The notes beneath the pieces are model-generated. The model worked only from the letters and a program-made list of their open reading frames with translations. It had not been told where the DNA came from and searched no databases. The translations under genes were made by a program, and so were the position numbers. DNA of 64,000 nt from DATAES01 sp963721305 (GTDB lineage Bacteria > Actinomycetota > Acidimicrobiia > Acidimicrobiales > JACDCH01). The stretch is taken from NCBI GenBank assembly GCA_963721305.1, contig CAVRIR010000006.1, forward strand, positions 310,001-374,000, in the 5' to 3' direction. Of the stretch, positions 34,735-42,486 are shown piece by piece (the stretch's first letter is position 1; each line of letters starts with the position of its first letter).

Positions 34735-34747
34735 CGCGAGCGTCAGG
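34730..34747. promoter_or_regulatory. Regulon palindrome 5 (GCTGACGCGAGCGTCAGG)
   Basis: Variant copy in which both arms carry the same change (TGACGC/GCGTCA), so symmetry is kept. It overlaps the stop of the MFS gene and ends 11 bp before the ATG of the hydroxyacid dehydrogenase. It would let the dehydrogenase-aldolase pair be controlled apart from the transporter. Confidence 0.65.
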
Positions 34748-34758
34748 GTTCTGCCAAC

Positions 34759-35745
34759 ATGCCGAGCGTGACCAACCGCCCAACGATCTATGCCACCGCA
34801 CCGCTGCGCGGCCCGGGGCTCGACATCCTCCGCTCGCTCGGCGACGTCGTCGAGGACTCGTGGATCAGTGAGACGACCATGCGGTTGTACAACGCGGAGC
34901 AGTTGGCCGAACGGATCAACGAGACCGGCGCGTCGATCGTGATCTGCGAGGCGGACAAGTGCGCTGGGCCGGTGTTGGAGGCGGGCCTCCGCGCGATCGC
35001 GTCGACTCGTGGCGATCCCACGAACGTGGACATCCCCGGCGCGACCGCCGCCGGCATCCCGGTGTTGCACGCGCCCGGACGCAACGCGGACGCGGTGGCC
35101 GAGATGACGATCGCGCTGCTCATGGCGGTCAACCGTCACGTCCTCCGAGCCGATGCCGACGTGCGCCGCGGCGAGGTCTTCCGCGACGGCACGATCCCGT
35201 ACCAGCGGTTCCGCGCGTGGCAGGTCTCGGGTCGCACGGCCGGTCTCGTCGGGCTCGGTGCCGTAGGGCGGGCGACGAAGTGGCGACTCGAAGGTCTGGG
35301 CATGAAGGTGATCGCGACCGATCCGTACTCCGATGATGCGAAGCACTCGCTCGACGACCTGCTCGCCGAGTCCGATGTGGTGTCGATGCACGCAATGGTC
35401 ACACCCGAGACGCTCGGCATGATCGGTCAGAAGCAGTTCGCGGGGATGAAGGACGGCGCGATCTTCCTGAACTCGGCGCGCGCCGCGCTGCACGACACCG
35501 ACGCCCTCGTCGACGCGCTGCAGTCCGGCAAGCTGGCGGGCGCGGGACTCGATCACTTCGAGGGTGAGATGCTGCCGACCGGCCATCCACTCATCGACAT
35601 GCCGAACGTCGTGCTCACGCCGCACATCGGCGGCGCCACGTACGACACCGAGGCGAACCACACGACGATCGTCGCCGCAGATCTCGCGCTGCTGCTGCGG
35701 GGTGGACGTCCGCAGCACTGCGCCAACCCGGAGGTTCTGTCATGA
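34759..35745 (+). CDS. D-isomer-specific 2-hydroxyacid dehydrogenase
   Basis: Protein of 328 residues. NAD-binding motif GLVGLGAVGRATKW (162-175); catalytic triad Arg241 (NSARAA), Glu around 268-270 and His289 (TPHIGG). Family reaction: NAD-dependent reduction of a 2-oxoacid to a D-2-hydroxyacid, or the reverse; also includes phosphoglycerate and glyoxylate reductases. No ACT domain. Its stop overlaps the class II aldolase gene (ATGA), suggesting successive steps on a hydroxyacid or its aldol cleavage. The ATG at 34759 lies 11 bp after a regulon palindrome. Confidence 0.88.
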   Translation: MPSVTNRPTIYATAPLRGPGLDILRSLGDVVEDSWISETTMRLYNAEQLAERINETGASIVICEADKCAGPVLEAGLRAIASTRGDPTNVDIPGATAAGIPVLHAPGRNADAVAEMTIALLMAVNRHVLRADADVRRGEVFRDGTIPYQRFRAWQVSGRTAGLVGLGAVGRATKWRLEGLGMKVIATDPYSDDAKHSLDDLLAESDVVSMHAMVTPETLGMIGQKQFAGMKDGAIFLNSARAALHDTDALVDALQSGKLAGAGLDHFEGEMLPTGHPLIDMPNVVLTPHIGGATYDTEANHTTIVAADLALLLRGGRPQHCANPEVLS

Positions 35746-36386
35746 AGGTCTCGAAGCAGGACGTGCTCGACGCGGCCAAGGGCATGCTGGCCAAGGGACT
35801 CGTCGCCGGCACCGCCGGCAACGTGTCCGGACGCATCGACGCCGAGCGCATCTGCCTCACGCCGTCGTCCGTCGCGTACGAGACGATGACGCTCGACGAT
35901 CTCGTCGTCACCGATCTCGACGGCAACGTCCTCGACGGGACGCGCGGTCCGACCAGTGAGAAGGCGTTGCATCTCGCGTGCTACCGCCGCTATCCGGAGA
36001 TTGCCGGCGTGATCCATTCACACGCCGCGCACGCCACGATGTTCGCGCTCGTCCACGAGCCCATCCCCGCGATCATCGAAGAGGTCGTCGTGTACCTCGG
36101 CGGCGACATCCCGATCTGCGACTACAAGGGGACGGGCACCGACGAGCTCGGTGAAGAAGTCGCGTCGCGGCTTGTCGACCGCAGCGCCGCCATCCTCGCC
36201 AACCACGGCATCGTCACGCTGGGCAACACCCCGGACAAGGCGCTCCACAACGCGGAGCTCGTCGAGCGCACCGCGATGATCGTGTGGGGATCCCGCGCGC
36301 TCGGCAACCCGATCCCGTTGCCGGAGAAGGTCAATCGCAACATGTCCGGCGTCTACAAGATGTTCCGCGACAACCCCGACATGTAG
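35742..36386 (+). CDS. Class II aldolase/adducin family protein
   Basis: Protein of 214 residues. GNVSG (26-30) binds phosphate or carboxylate; catalytic Glu73 (TSEKALH); zinc ligands His92 and His94 (HSHAAHA) and His155 (ANHG). This is the full set of an L-fuculose-phosphate-aldolase-type enzyme, but members also act on non-phosphorylated hydroxy-ketoacids or decarboxylate. Coupled to the hydroxyacid dehydrogenase upstream, so a C-C cleavage of a 2-hydroxy- or 2-oxoacid intermediate is likely. Ends 21 bp from the convergent DUF4272-like gene. Confidence 0.88.
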   Translation: MKVSKQDVLDAAKGMLAKGLVAGTAGNVSGRIDAERICLTPSSVAYETMTLDDLVVTDLDGNVLDGTRGPTSEKALHLACYRRYPEIAGVIHSHAAHATMFALVHEPIPAIIEEVVVYLGGDIPICDYKGTGTDELGEEVASRLVDRSAAILANHGIVTLGNTPDKALHNAELVERTAMIVWGSRALGNPIPLPEKVNRNMSGVYKMFRDNPDM

Positions 36387-36407
36387 TCAGAGGGCCCGAA
36401 CTCCGAG

Positions 36408-37073
36408 TCATTTCGCCGTGGGGTCGGCGTCCCAGTCGGCGCCGGCGAGCCATTCGAGGGCGCGGCGCCGCTCCCAGACGACGTAGGGCTCGACCTCGCC
36501 AGGCGAGTGCCCGACGATCACGTCACCGTCGCCGAGTCCGGCCGACAGGCAGCGAGCGAGGTCGAGCGTTGCGAGCATCTCGTCATCGGCCCGCAGCGTC
36601 GCGTCGCGGCGGAACTCCCTCGCCTCGTCCGGGTCGTCGAGCTCGGGCAGCAGCGGCGCCACGCCGTTGCCGCAGCCGACCCCGAAGTCGAGCGCGACGA
36701 CGAATCCGAGCGCCCAGAGCAACCCCCACAACGCCTCGACCTGGAGCCGACGGACGAGGTCGTCGAGGTGGATCCCGCTCTCGAGCTCGTCGAGGTAGTC
36801 GGCCTCCGCCGTCGTGATGCGGTCCATGAGATTCGTCGCCCGCAACCACGTCCATGCCGCGCCGACGTCGAAGCCGTGCGCGCACGAGACGACGGCATCG
36901 GCGACCAGCGCGCGGTCGACGACCTCGTCCAGGGCGCGCCACCTCTCGACGTCGGTGAGCGGCAGATCCGCCGCCGGCGCGGCGTAGCCGAGACGTTTGG
37001 CGAGTCGCACGTTCGCGGCGCGGACCTCGCTCGGGACGAGGGCTACCTCCGTGCTCCCGGTTCGGCGAGCCAC
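36408..37073 (-). CDS. DUF4272-like protein
   Basis: Protein of 221 residues, cytosolic, with the DUF4272-type layout: an N-terminal RLAKRLGYAAPAADLPL region, DEVVDRALVADAVVSCAHG, a central VEALWGLLWALGFVVALDFG, and a C-terminal RRALEWLAGADWDADPT tryptophan motif. DUF4272 has no known function, though it often occurs in immunity or stress contexts. The GTG at 37073 overlaps the upstream gene by 31 bp; starts a few codons inside (GTGs in EVALVPSEV) are also possible. Confidence 0.7.
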   Translation of the reverse strand: MARRTGSTEVALVPSEVRAANVRLAKRLGYAAPAADLPLTDVERWRALDEVVDRALVADAVVSCAHGFDVGAAWTWLRATNLMDRITTAEADYLDELESGIHLDDLVRRLQVEALWGLLWALGFVVALDFGVGCGNGVAPLLPELDDPDEAREFRRDATLRADDEMLATLDLARCLSAGLGDGDVIVGHSPGEVEPYVVWERRRALEWLAGADWDADPTAK

Positions 37074-37813
37074 GCGTTGAGCGCGATGTTGCGCGCGTTA
37101 CGCAGGATGAACGTGTGCTCGACCGCGGTGCGGATGCGTCGCTGTTGCGCCGCCGTCGTCGCGACCAGGCGCAGCAGGTAGTCCGCGGCATCGCCGTGAT
37201 CGGCCTCGGCGTACGCATGCACTTTGAAGTTCTCGACGTCGACGCCGTAGTGGTCGCGCAAGCCCTCGTACATCGTCTTGGCATAGCCCGTCGACGCCGC
37301 GAACCGCTCGCCGGCCCAACCGAACGCGGCAAGCCCTTCCTCGTACGAACGACGCATGTAGAAGCAACTCGTGAAGACCAGGCCGATCGTCTCCGGGATC
37401 GGCCGATACGTCATCAGCTCGTCGTCGGTGACGCCGATGAGATGCGCCCACTCGACCTTCATGTCCACATGGTTGCGATCGCCGGCGAAACCGGTCTCGT
37501 CGGCGAGGTTCTGGCACCAGTGGATGAAGTGCTCGCTCTGGTCGAGGGTCAGTGCGTCTATGTCGGGTGCGTTCGACACGAGCGACCCGAACTCGGCCGT
37601 GTACCACTTGCCGAGGAAGTAGTACTCCTTGCAGAACCGCTTGACGTACTCGTCGGACAGGGTGCCGTCGGCGACTGCTTCCCACACCTGGTTGCGGGTC
37701 GTGACGATCTCGGGGATCAGCGCCTCGAGCTCGTCCATGAAGTGCTCGACCGGCAGGGCCTCGTCCTGCTGCGCTCGCCCGCGGACGTCTTTGAACTCCC
37801 GCACGTCGGGCAT
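37043..37813 (-). CDS. Heme-oxygenase-fold di-iron enzyme (TenA/PqqC-like)
   Basis: Protein of 256 residues, all-helical, resembling the TenA/PqqC-like iron-containing redox enzyme (HDO) family: VTTRNQVWEAVADGTLSDEY, FCKEYYFLGKWYTAEFGSLV, KVEWAHLIGVTDDEL and HAYAEADHGDAADYLLRL, where conserved Glu, Asp and His could bind two irons. Known HDO enzymes oxidise or cleave amino acids or fatty acids using oxygen; this one's substrate is unknown. The ATG at 37813 was chosen over a long upstream extension. Divergent from the hydantoinase-type operon across palindrome 6. Confidence 0.75.
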   Translation of the reverse strand: MPDVREFKDVRGRAQQDEALPVEHFMDELEALIPEIVTTRNQVWEAVADGTLSDEYVKRFCKEYYFLGKWYTAEFGSLVSNAPDIDALTLDQSEHFIHWCQNLADETGFAGDRNHVDMKVEWAHLIGVTDDELMTYRPIPETIGLVFTSCFYMRRSYEEGLAAFGWAGERFAASTGYAKTMYEGLRDHYGVDVENFKVHAYAEADHGDAADYLLRLVATTAAQQRRIRTAVEHTFILRNARNIALNAWLAEPGARR

Positions 37814-37835
37814 CGCGGCGTGACCGTAGTCGAAA

Positions 37836-37853
37836 CCTGACACAAGCGTCAGA
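37836..37853. promoter_or_regulatory. Regulon palindrome 6 (CCTGACACAAGCGTCAGA)
   Basis: Core identical to palindrome 1. It lies in the 76-bp gap between the divergent heme-oxygenase-fold gene (start 37813) and the hydantoinase-B-type gene (start 37890). A TAGCCT right after it fits a -10 box for the plus-strand operon. Confidence 0.75.
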
Positions 37854-37889
37854 TAGCCTGGCCCGTACGCTGACCAGGGGGTACGGCGC

Positions 37890-39716
37890 ATGAACGTCGA
37901 CATGGTGCAACTTGCAGGCCGTCGGGAGCGGTTGGCCGCCGACCGCACGGTCGACCCGGTCACGGCCGAGGTCGTCCGCTCGTGCATGGAGACCGTGTGC
38001 TTCGAGATGGCGACGTACGTGTCGCGCACGGCAACGACTCCGATCCTCAACCAGTCGAACGAGCGCAATGCCACGATCCTCGACGCGCGAGGTCGACTCG
38101 CCGCGCTCTCGGTCGGCATTCCGCAGTTCATGCTGACGTCGACGCTGCCGGTGCGGTTCGCGCTCGACTTCCTCGGCGCTGACGAGTTCCGCGAAGGCGA
38201 CGTGTTCGTCGCCAACGATCCGTACCACGGCGGTGGCCATCTCCCCGACTACAACGTGTTCGCACCTTGCTTCGCCGACGACCCCGAGACGGGCGAGCGG
38301 CGCATGGTCCTCATCGCGTCGATCCAGTGCCATCACGGCGACACCGGCGGCGCGGTGCCCGGCGGTTACAACGTCACCGCCAACGACATCTGGGGCGAGG
38401 GAGTCCGGTGGCCAGTCGTGAAGGTCATCGATCGCGGCGTCGAGCGGCGCGACGTGCTGTACGCGCTTCAGGCCAACAACCGGCTGCCCGACTACATCGG
38501 TGACCTGCGCGCGCAGATCGGAGCCGCACAGATCGCGGCACGGCGTCTCGGCGACATCATCCTGCGCTACACGCCGCAGACCGTCGAGGCGTCGATCGAC
38601 TCGATGATCGATTACGCCGCTCGCCGCTTCCGCGAAGAGGTCAGCGCGTGGCCCGACGGCGTGTACGAAGGCGACGCGTACGTCGATCACGATCCGCTCG
38701 GACATCCCGATGTGCACCTGCACGTGAAGATCACCGTCGACGGTGATCGGCTGATCATCGACTACTCGGGCAGCGACACCCGACCCGAGCTTCAGGCGTG
38801 GTCGACGTTCGGCAACACCCGCGGGTACACGATCGCTCAGATCGCGGCGATGATGGATCCCGAGATCCCGAAGAACGAAGGCTTCTTCGACTCGGTCGAG
38901 CTCATCGTCCCGTCCGGCTGCGTGTTGAACCCGCCACCGGGCAAGCCGGTGTCCGCGGGCACGCACCATCCCGGCGCGGATGTCGGTGAGGTCATCGCGG
39001 TCGCGATGCAGAACGTGCTGCCCGACAAGGCGGTGCCGCAGACGTACAAGACCGGCATCCCGACCGTGATCGTCGGTGTCGACCCGCGCACCGGGCAGAC
39101 GTTCACCGACCACTCGGCCGAGGTGTATGCCGGGTGGTGCAACGCGGCGCGCGGCATGGACGCGTGGGGCGCGCAGAACGCATCTTTCGGCAACCTGTGG
39201 AAAGCGACCGCCGAGGTCAACGAGTCGCTGTACCCGCACGTGCAGTGGGAGCGCGACTACCGCACCGACTCGGGCGGCCCGGGGCAGTGGCGCGGCCTGT
39301 GTGGCAGCCACTACGTGAAGCAGGTTCGGGTGGCGGCGAAGGTGTACACGTACGTCGTCGGCATGAAGTACCCGATGCCGGGCATCTGCGGCGGCCGGCC
39401 GGGCGAGCCGAACAAGCTGACGATCCGCTACCAGTCCGACGACCCGTTCGTGGTGAAGCACACCGCCGATTGGGTGCCGATGGAAGCGGGACAGCTGCTC
39501 AACTACGACTACGGCGGCGGCGGCGGTTGGGGCGATCCCCTCGATCGCGATCCCGAAGCGGTGCTCGACGACGTCCTCGACGAGTACGTGTCAGCGGCCG
39601 GGGCCGAGCGCGACTACGGCGTCGTCCTCACCGGCTCGCTCGACGACCTCACGCTGGCGGTGGACGAGACCGCCACCAAGGAGCTGCGCGAGTCCCGCCG
39701 CTCCCCCGCCGCGTGA
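37890..39716 (+). CDS. Hydantoinase B / acetone carboxylase alpha-type subunit
   Basis: Protein of 608 residues of the HyuB family: VDPVTAEVVRSCMETVCFEM, FREGDVFVANDPYHGGGHLPD, ASIQCHHGDTGGAVPGGY, VSAGTHHPGADVGEV and the glycine-rich DYGGGGGWGDPLDRDP near the end. HyuB pairs with HyuA for ATP-dependent hydrolysis of oxoprolines/hydantoins or ATP-dependent carboxylation of ketones (acetone, acetophenone). Without biochemical data the two cannot be separated. First gene of a plus-strand operon that continues with HyuA, a GMC oxidoreductase and its small subunit. The ATG at 37890 lies 36 bp after the regulon palindrome. Confidence 0.88.
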   Translation: MNVDMVQLAGRRERLAADRTVDPVTAEVVRSCMETVCFEMATYVSRTATTPILNQSNERNATILDARGRLAALSVGIPQFMLTSTLPVRFALDFLGADEFREGDVFVANDPYHGGGHLPDYNVFAPCFADDPETGERRMVLIASIQCHHGDTGGAVPGGYNVTANDIWGEGVRWPVVKVIDRGVERRDVLYALQANNRLPDYIGDLRAQIGAAQIAARRLGDIILRYTPQTVEASIDSMIDYAARRFREEVSAWPDGVYEGDAYVDHDPLGHPDVHLHVKITVDGDRLIIDYSGSDTRPELQAWSTFGNTRGYTIAQIAAMMDPEIPKNEGFFDSVELIVPSGCVLNPPPGKPVSAGTHHPGADVGEVIAVAMQNVLPDKAVPQTYKTGIPTVIVGVDPRTGQTFTDHSAEVYAGWCNAARGMDAWGAQNASFGNLWKATAEVNESLYPHVQWERDYRTDSGGPGQWRGLCGSHYVKQVRVAAKVYTYVVGMKYPMPGICGGRPGEPNKLTIRYQSDDPFVVKHTADWVPMEAGQLLNYDYGGGGGWGDPLDRDPEAVLDDVLDEYVSAAGAERDYGVVLTGSLDDLTLAVDETATKELRESRRSPAA

Positions 39717-39811
39717 CCGTCCCGTTCTCCTGCCCCCTGTGCGTCGCACGTGCATCCACCTGTCGAACGACATGCCAATCGACGTGCGATCGTTCGCTTC
39801 GAGGACGGTGA
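39713..39811 (+). CDS. Possible 32-residue Cys-rich small ORF between hyuB and hyuA
   Basis: GTG overlapping the hyuB stop (GTGA), ending 5 bases before the hyuA GTG. The peptide opens VTVPFSCPLCVARASTCRTT and carries five cysteines (7, 10, 17, 21, 25), including CPLC. It fills exactly the 100-bp gap in an otherwise tight operon. Some ketone carboxylases have small zinc subunits, so a metal-binding peptide is possible, but no homologue is recognised and it may be chance. Confidence 0.3.
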   Translation: MTVPFSCPLCVARASTCRTTCQSTCDRSLRGR

Positions 39812-39816
39812 GCTGA

Positions 39817-41886
39817 GTGGGGTACCGGATCGGGTGTGATGTCGGAGGGACGTTCACCGACCTCATCTGCGTGACTCCTGCGGGCGAGGTGGTGCTGGAC
39901 AAGACGCCGTCGACGCTCGAGGACCAGTCCATCGGCGTCATGCGGGGCATGGAGCAACTGGCGGAGCGCTTCGGATTGTCCCTCGGCGAGTTCTGCCGCG
40001 ACCTCGACGTCGTCGTCCACGGCACCACCACTGCCGACAACACCATGATCGAGATGGACGGCGCGCCCACGGGCCTCCTCGTCACCCACGGCCACCGCGA
40101 CGAGATCGAGATGCGCCGGGTGCACAAGGAGGAGATCTGGGACCCGTCGTATCCCGCGCCTCCGCCGATCGCCCGCCGCCGCGCCCGCATCGCGATCCCG
40201 GAACGGTGCGCGTACGACGGCGAAGTGCTCCTCCCCCTCGACGAAGACGCGGTGCGCGCCGGCATCCGCCGTCTGCGCCAACTCGGGTGCACGTCGCTCG
40301 CGGTCATGTACCTGTTCTCGTTCGTCAATCCCGCACACGAACGGCGGACACTCGAGCTGATCCGCGAGGAGTACCCCGACGTCGAGCACGTGTCGCTGTC
40401 GCACGAGGTCATGCCGGCCGGCCCGGAGTTCGAGCGGGTGTCGACGACGCTCGTCAACGCGTACGTCGCCCCGCGCATCGCCCGCTACACGTCACATCTC
40501 GTGGACCAGCTCCGAGCCGCGGGCTACGCCGGACAAGTGCTCATCATGCAGGCAACCGGCGGTGTCATGCCTCCGGACTACGTCGCCAAGCGAGCCGTCA
40601 CCCTGCTCGGCTCCGGTCCGACCGGTGGCGTCATGGGATCCGCGGTGGCTGCGCAGGCCGCGGACGCGCCCGACTTCATCGCCGTCGACATGGGCGGCAC
40701 GTCGTTCGACATCTGCCTCGTCCGCGGTGGACGGCCCGAGGTTCGCACCGACCGCACGTGGCGCTACCGCTACTACATCGGCATCCCGATGGTCGATGTG
40801 CGCTCCGTGGGCGCCGGTGGTGGATCCATCGCTCGCGTGCGCCAGGGCGCGTTGCTCGTCGGACCGGAGTCGGCGGGATCGACACCCGGTCCCGCGTGCT
40901 ACGGCCGCGGCGGCACCAACGCCACGGTGACCGACGCCGACTGCTTCCTCGGCTATCTCCCGACCGAGGGGTTCGCGGGCGGACGCATGACCCTCGACGC
41001 CGGCGCGTCTCGCGCCGCGATCGAGCGCGATGTCGCACAGCCGCTCGGCATCGACATGATCGAAGCGGCATGGGGCATCGAACGCATCGTCAACGCGAAC
41101 ATGGCCAACGCGATGCGCCGCGTGCTGTCGTCGTACGGAGCCGATCCTCGCGACCACGCGATCATCGCCTACGGCGGCAACGGACCTTTGCACGCATGCG
41201 CGCTCGCGACCGAGCTCGGCGCGGATCGCGTGCTGGTCCCCAAGACGGCGCCGGCCTTCTCGGCGCTCGGTCTGCTCGTCGCCGATTACGTGGTCGACCT
41301 CGTGCGGTCGTATGTCGTACCAATCAGCCAGGTCGAGATCGAGCGCCTGCGCACACTGATGGACGAGCTCGCCGACGAGACTGCCAAGGAGCTCGCGCCA
41401 GCAGGGCTCGAGCGATCGTCGATCGCCACCGAGCTCTACGTGCAGATGGCCTACGGCGGCCAGAACTCCGACATGAGCGTGCCGGTCCCGGAGGGACAGC
41501 AGCTCGATGCGAACGGCTTGCTCGATCTCACGCAGCGGTTCCACGACTTGCACGAATCCGACCGCGGGTTCGCGTTCCGCAACCAGCAGCCGCAGGTTCG
41601 GGGCGTGCGCATCACGGCGCGGGCCGAGACGGCGAAGCCGAACCATCTCGCCGAGCTCGGCACCGTCACTGACGCCGACGCCGCCCGCAAGCCGACCCGC
41701 GAGGTGTACTGGGGGACGGAGTACGTGGCCACGGCGGTCTACGACGGCGCGGTGCTCGGCCCTGGTGCGTCCGTCGTCGGCCCTGCGCTCATCGAGGAGC
41801 CGTTCACGGTCGTCGCCGTGGCGCCCGGTTGGTCGTGCACGCTCGGCGAGCACGCGTCGTACGAGCTCACGCCGGTCCAGTCGTAA
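39817..41886 (+). CDS. Hydantoinase A / acetone carboxylase beta-type subunit
   Basis: Protein of 689 residues. It has an N-terminal ASKHA-fold ATPase motif GCDVGGTFTDL (5-15), VVHGTTTADNTMIE, KEEIWDPSYP, and the second phosphate motif IAVDMGGTSFDICLV. Later parts are SVGAGGGSIARV, PGPACYGRGG and IAYGGNGPLHACALA, all hallmarks of HyuA. It uses ATP to activate the substrate for ring opening or ketone carboxylation together with HyuB. GTG start. The following gene starts three bases after its stop. Confidence 0.9.
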   Translation: MGYRIGCDVGGTFTDLICVTPAGEVVLDKTPSTLEDQSIGVMRGMEQLAERFGLSLGEFCRDLDVVVHGTTTADNTMIEMDGAPTGLLVTHGHRDEIEMRRVHKEEIWDPSYPAPPPIARRRARIAIPERCAYDGEVLLPLDEDAVRAGIRRLRQLGCTSLAVMYLFSFVNPAHERRTLELIREEYPDVEHVSLSHEVMPAGPEFERVSTTLVNAYVAPRIARYTSHLVDQLRAAGYAGQVLIMQATGGVMPPDYVAKRAVTLLGSGPTGGVMGSAVAAQAADAPDFIAVDMGGTSFDICLVRGGRPEVRTDRTWRYRYYIGIPMVDVRSVGAGGGSIARVRQGALLVGPESAGSTPGPACYGRGGTNATVTDADCFLGYLPTEGFAGGRMTLDAGASRAAIERDVAQPLGIDMIEAAWGIERIVNANMANAMRRVLSSYGADPRDHAIIAYGGNGPLHACALATELGADRVLVPKTAPAFSALGLLVADYVVDLVRSYVVPISQVEIERLRTLMDELADETAKELAPAGLERSSIATELYVQMAYGGQNSDMSVPVPEGQQLDANGLLDLTQRFHDLHESDRGFAFRNQQPQVRGVRITARAETAKPNHLAELGTVTDADAARKPTREVYWGTEYVATAVYDGAVLGPGASVVGPALIEEPFTVVAVAPGWSCTLGEHASYELTPVQS

Positions 41887-41889
41887 CCG

Positions 41890-42486
41890 ATGGCGCCGGT
41901 GTTCTTCGACGAGCGCGAGCTCGCCGTCCTCGCTGCTGCCGTTGATCGCCTGATCCCCGCCGACGACGAAGGCGCACCCGGCGCGCGCCGCGCGGGCGTC
42001 GTCGACTTCATCGACACGTTCCTCGGCGCGTTCACGTTCGATCCGCCTCGCATCTACCCCGGAGGTCCCTTCTCGGGACGTTGGGGCGGTGAGGCGTCGT
42101 TCGAGCGGTGGCTGCCGCTCGGCCCGATGGAGGAGCTCGCCTGGCGCACCCGGATCGAGGGTTCGCAAGGACGGCCCGAGCGCGAGTTCAACGGCCCCGT
42201 TGTCGGGCTGCAACAGCGCTATCACGAGGGACTCGCCGCGCTGGGCGACGACTTCGCGTCCGTCGACGGCGATGAGCAGGACCGGCGGCTCGCGCGCGAC
42301 GAGCGGTTCAGGCGCCTGGTGTACGAGCATGCCTGCGAAGGCCTCTACGGCGATCCGGTCTACGGCGGCAACCGTGAGTACGCGGGCTGGGATTGGATCG
42401 GCTGGATCGGCGACATCCAGCCGCGTGGCTACACCGACGAGGAAGTGTCCGGGCGGGAGAAGACGGTGATCCCACGTGCCCGGTGA
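41890..42486 (+). CDS. Gluconate 2-dehydrogenase subunit 3-like protein
   Basis: Protein of 198 residues: FFDERELAVLAAAVDRLIPAD at the N-terminus, GVVDFIDTFLGAF, RLVYEHACEGLYGDPVYGGN and GWDWIGWIGDIQPRGYT near the end. This is the small-subunit pattern of GMC-type dehydrogenases. In the family it is often a Tat-exported subunit, but no twin-arginine signal is seen here, so this version is probably cytosolic. It overlaps the GMC gene by 11 bp and is presumably its partner. Confidence 0.85.
   Translation: MAPVFFDERELAVLAAAVDRLIPADDEGAPGARRAGVVDFIDTFLGAFTFDPPRIYPGGPFSGRWGGEASFERWLPLGPMEELAWRTRIEGSQGRPEREFNGPVVGLQQRYHEGLAALGDDFASVDGDEQDRRLARDERFRRLVYEHACEGLYGDPVYGGNREYAGWDWIGWIGDIQPRGYTDEEVSGREKTVIPRAR

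Noticed and set aside
33316..35718. 800-residue open frame on the minus strand
   Set aside because: It lies opposite the MFS and hydroxyacid dehydrogenase genes, is rich in Arg, Asp and His, and has no recognisable motif; a GC-driven shadow.
37098..39461. 787-residue minus-strand open frame
   Set aside because: Antisense to HyuB, low-complexity Arg/His/Asp composition; the real minus-strand gene there ends at 37043 in another frame.
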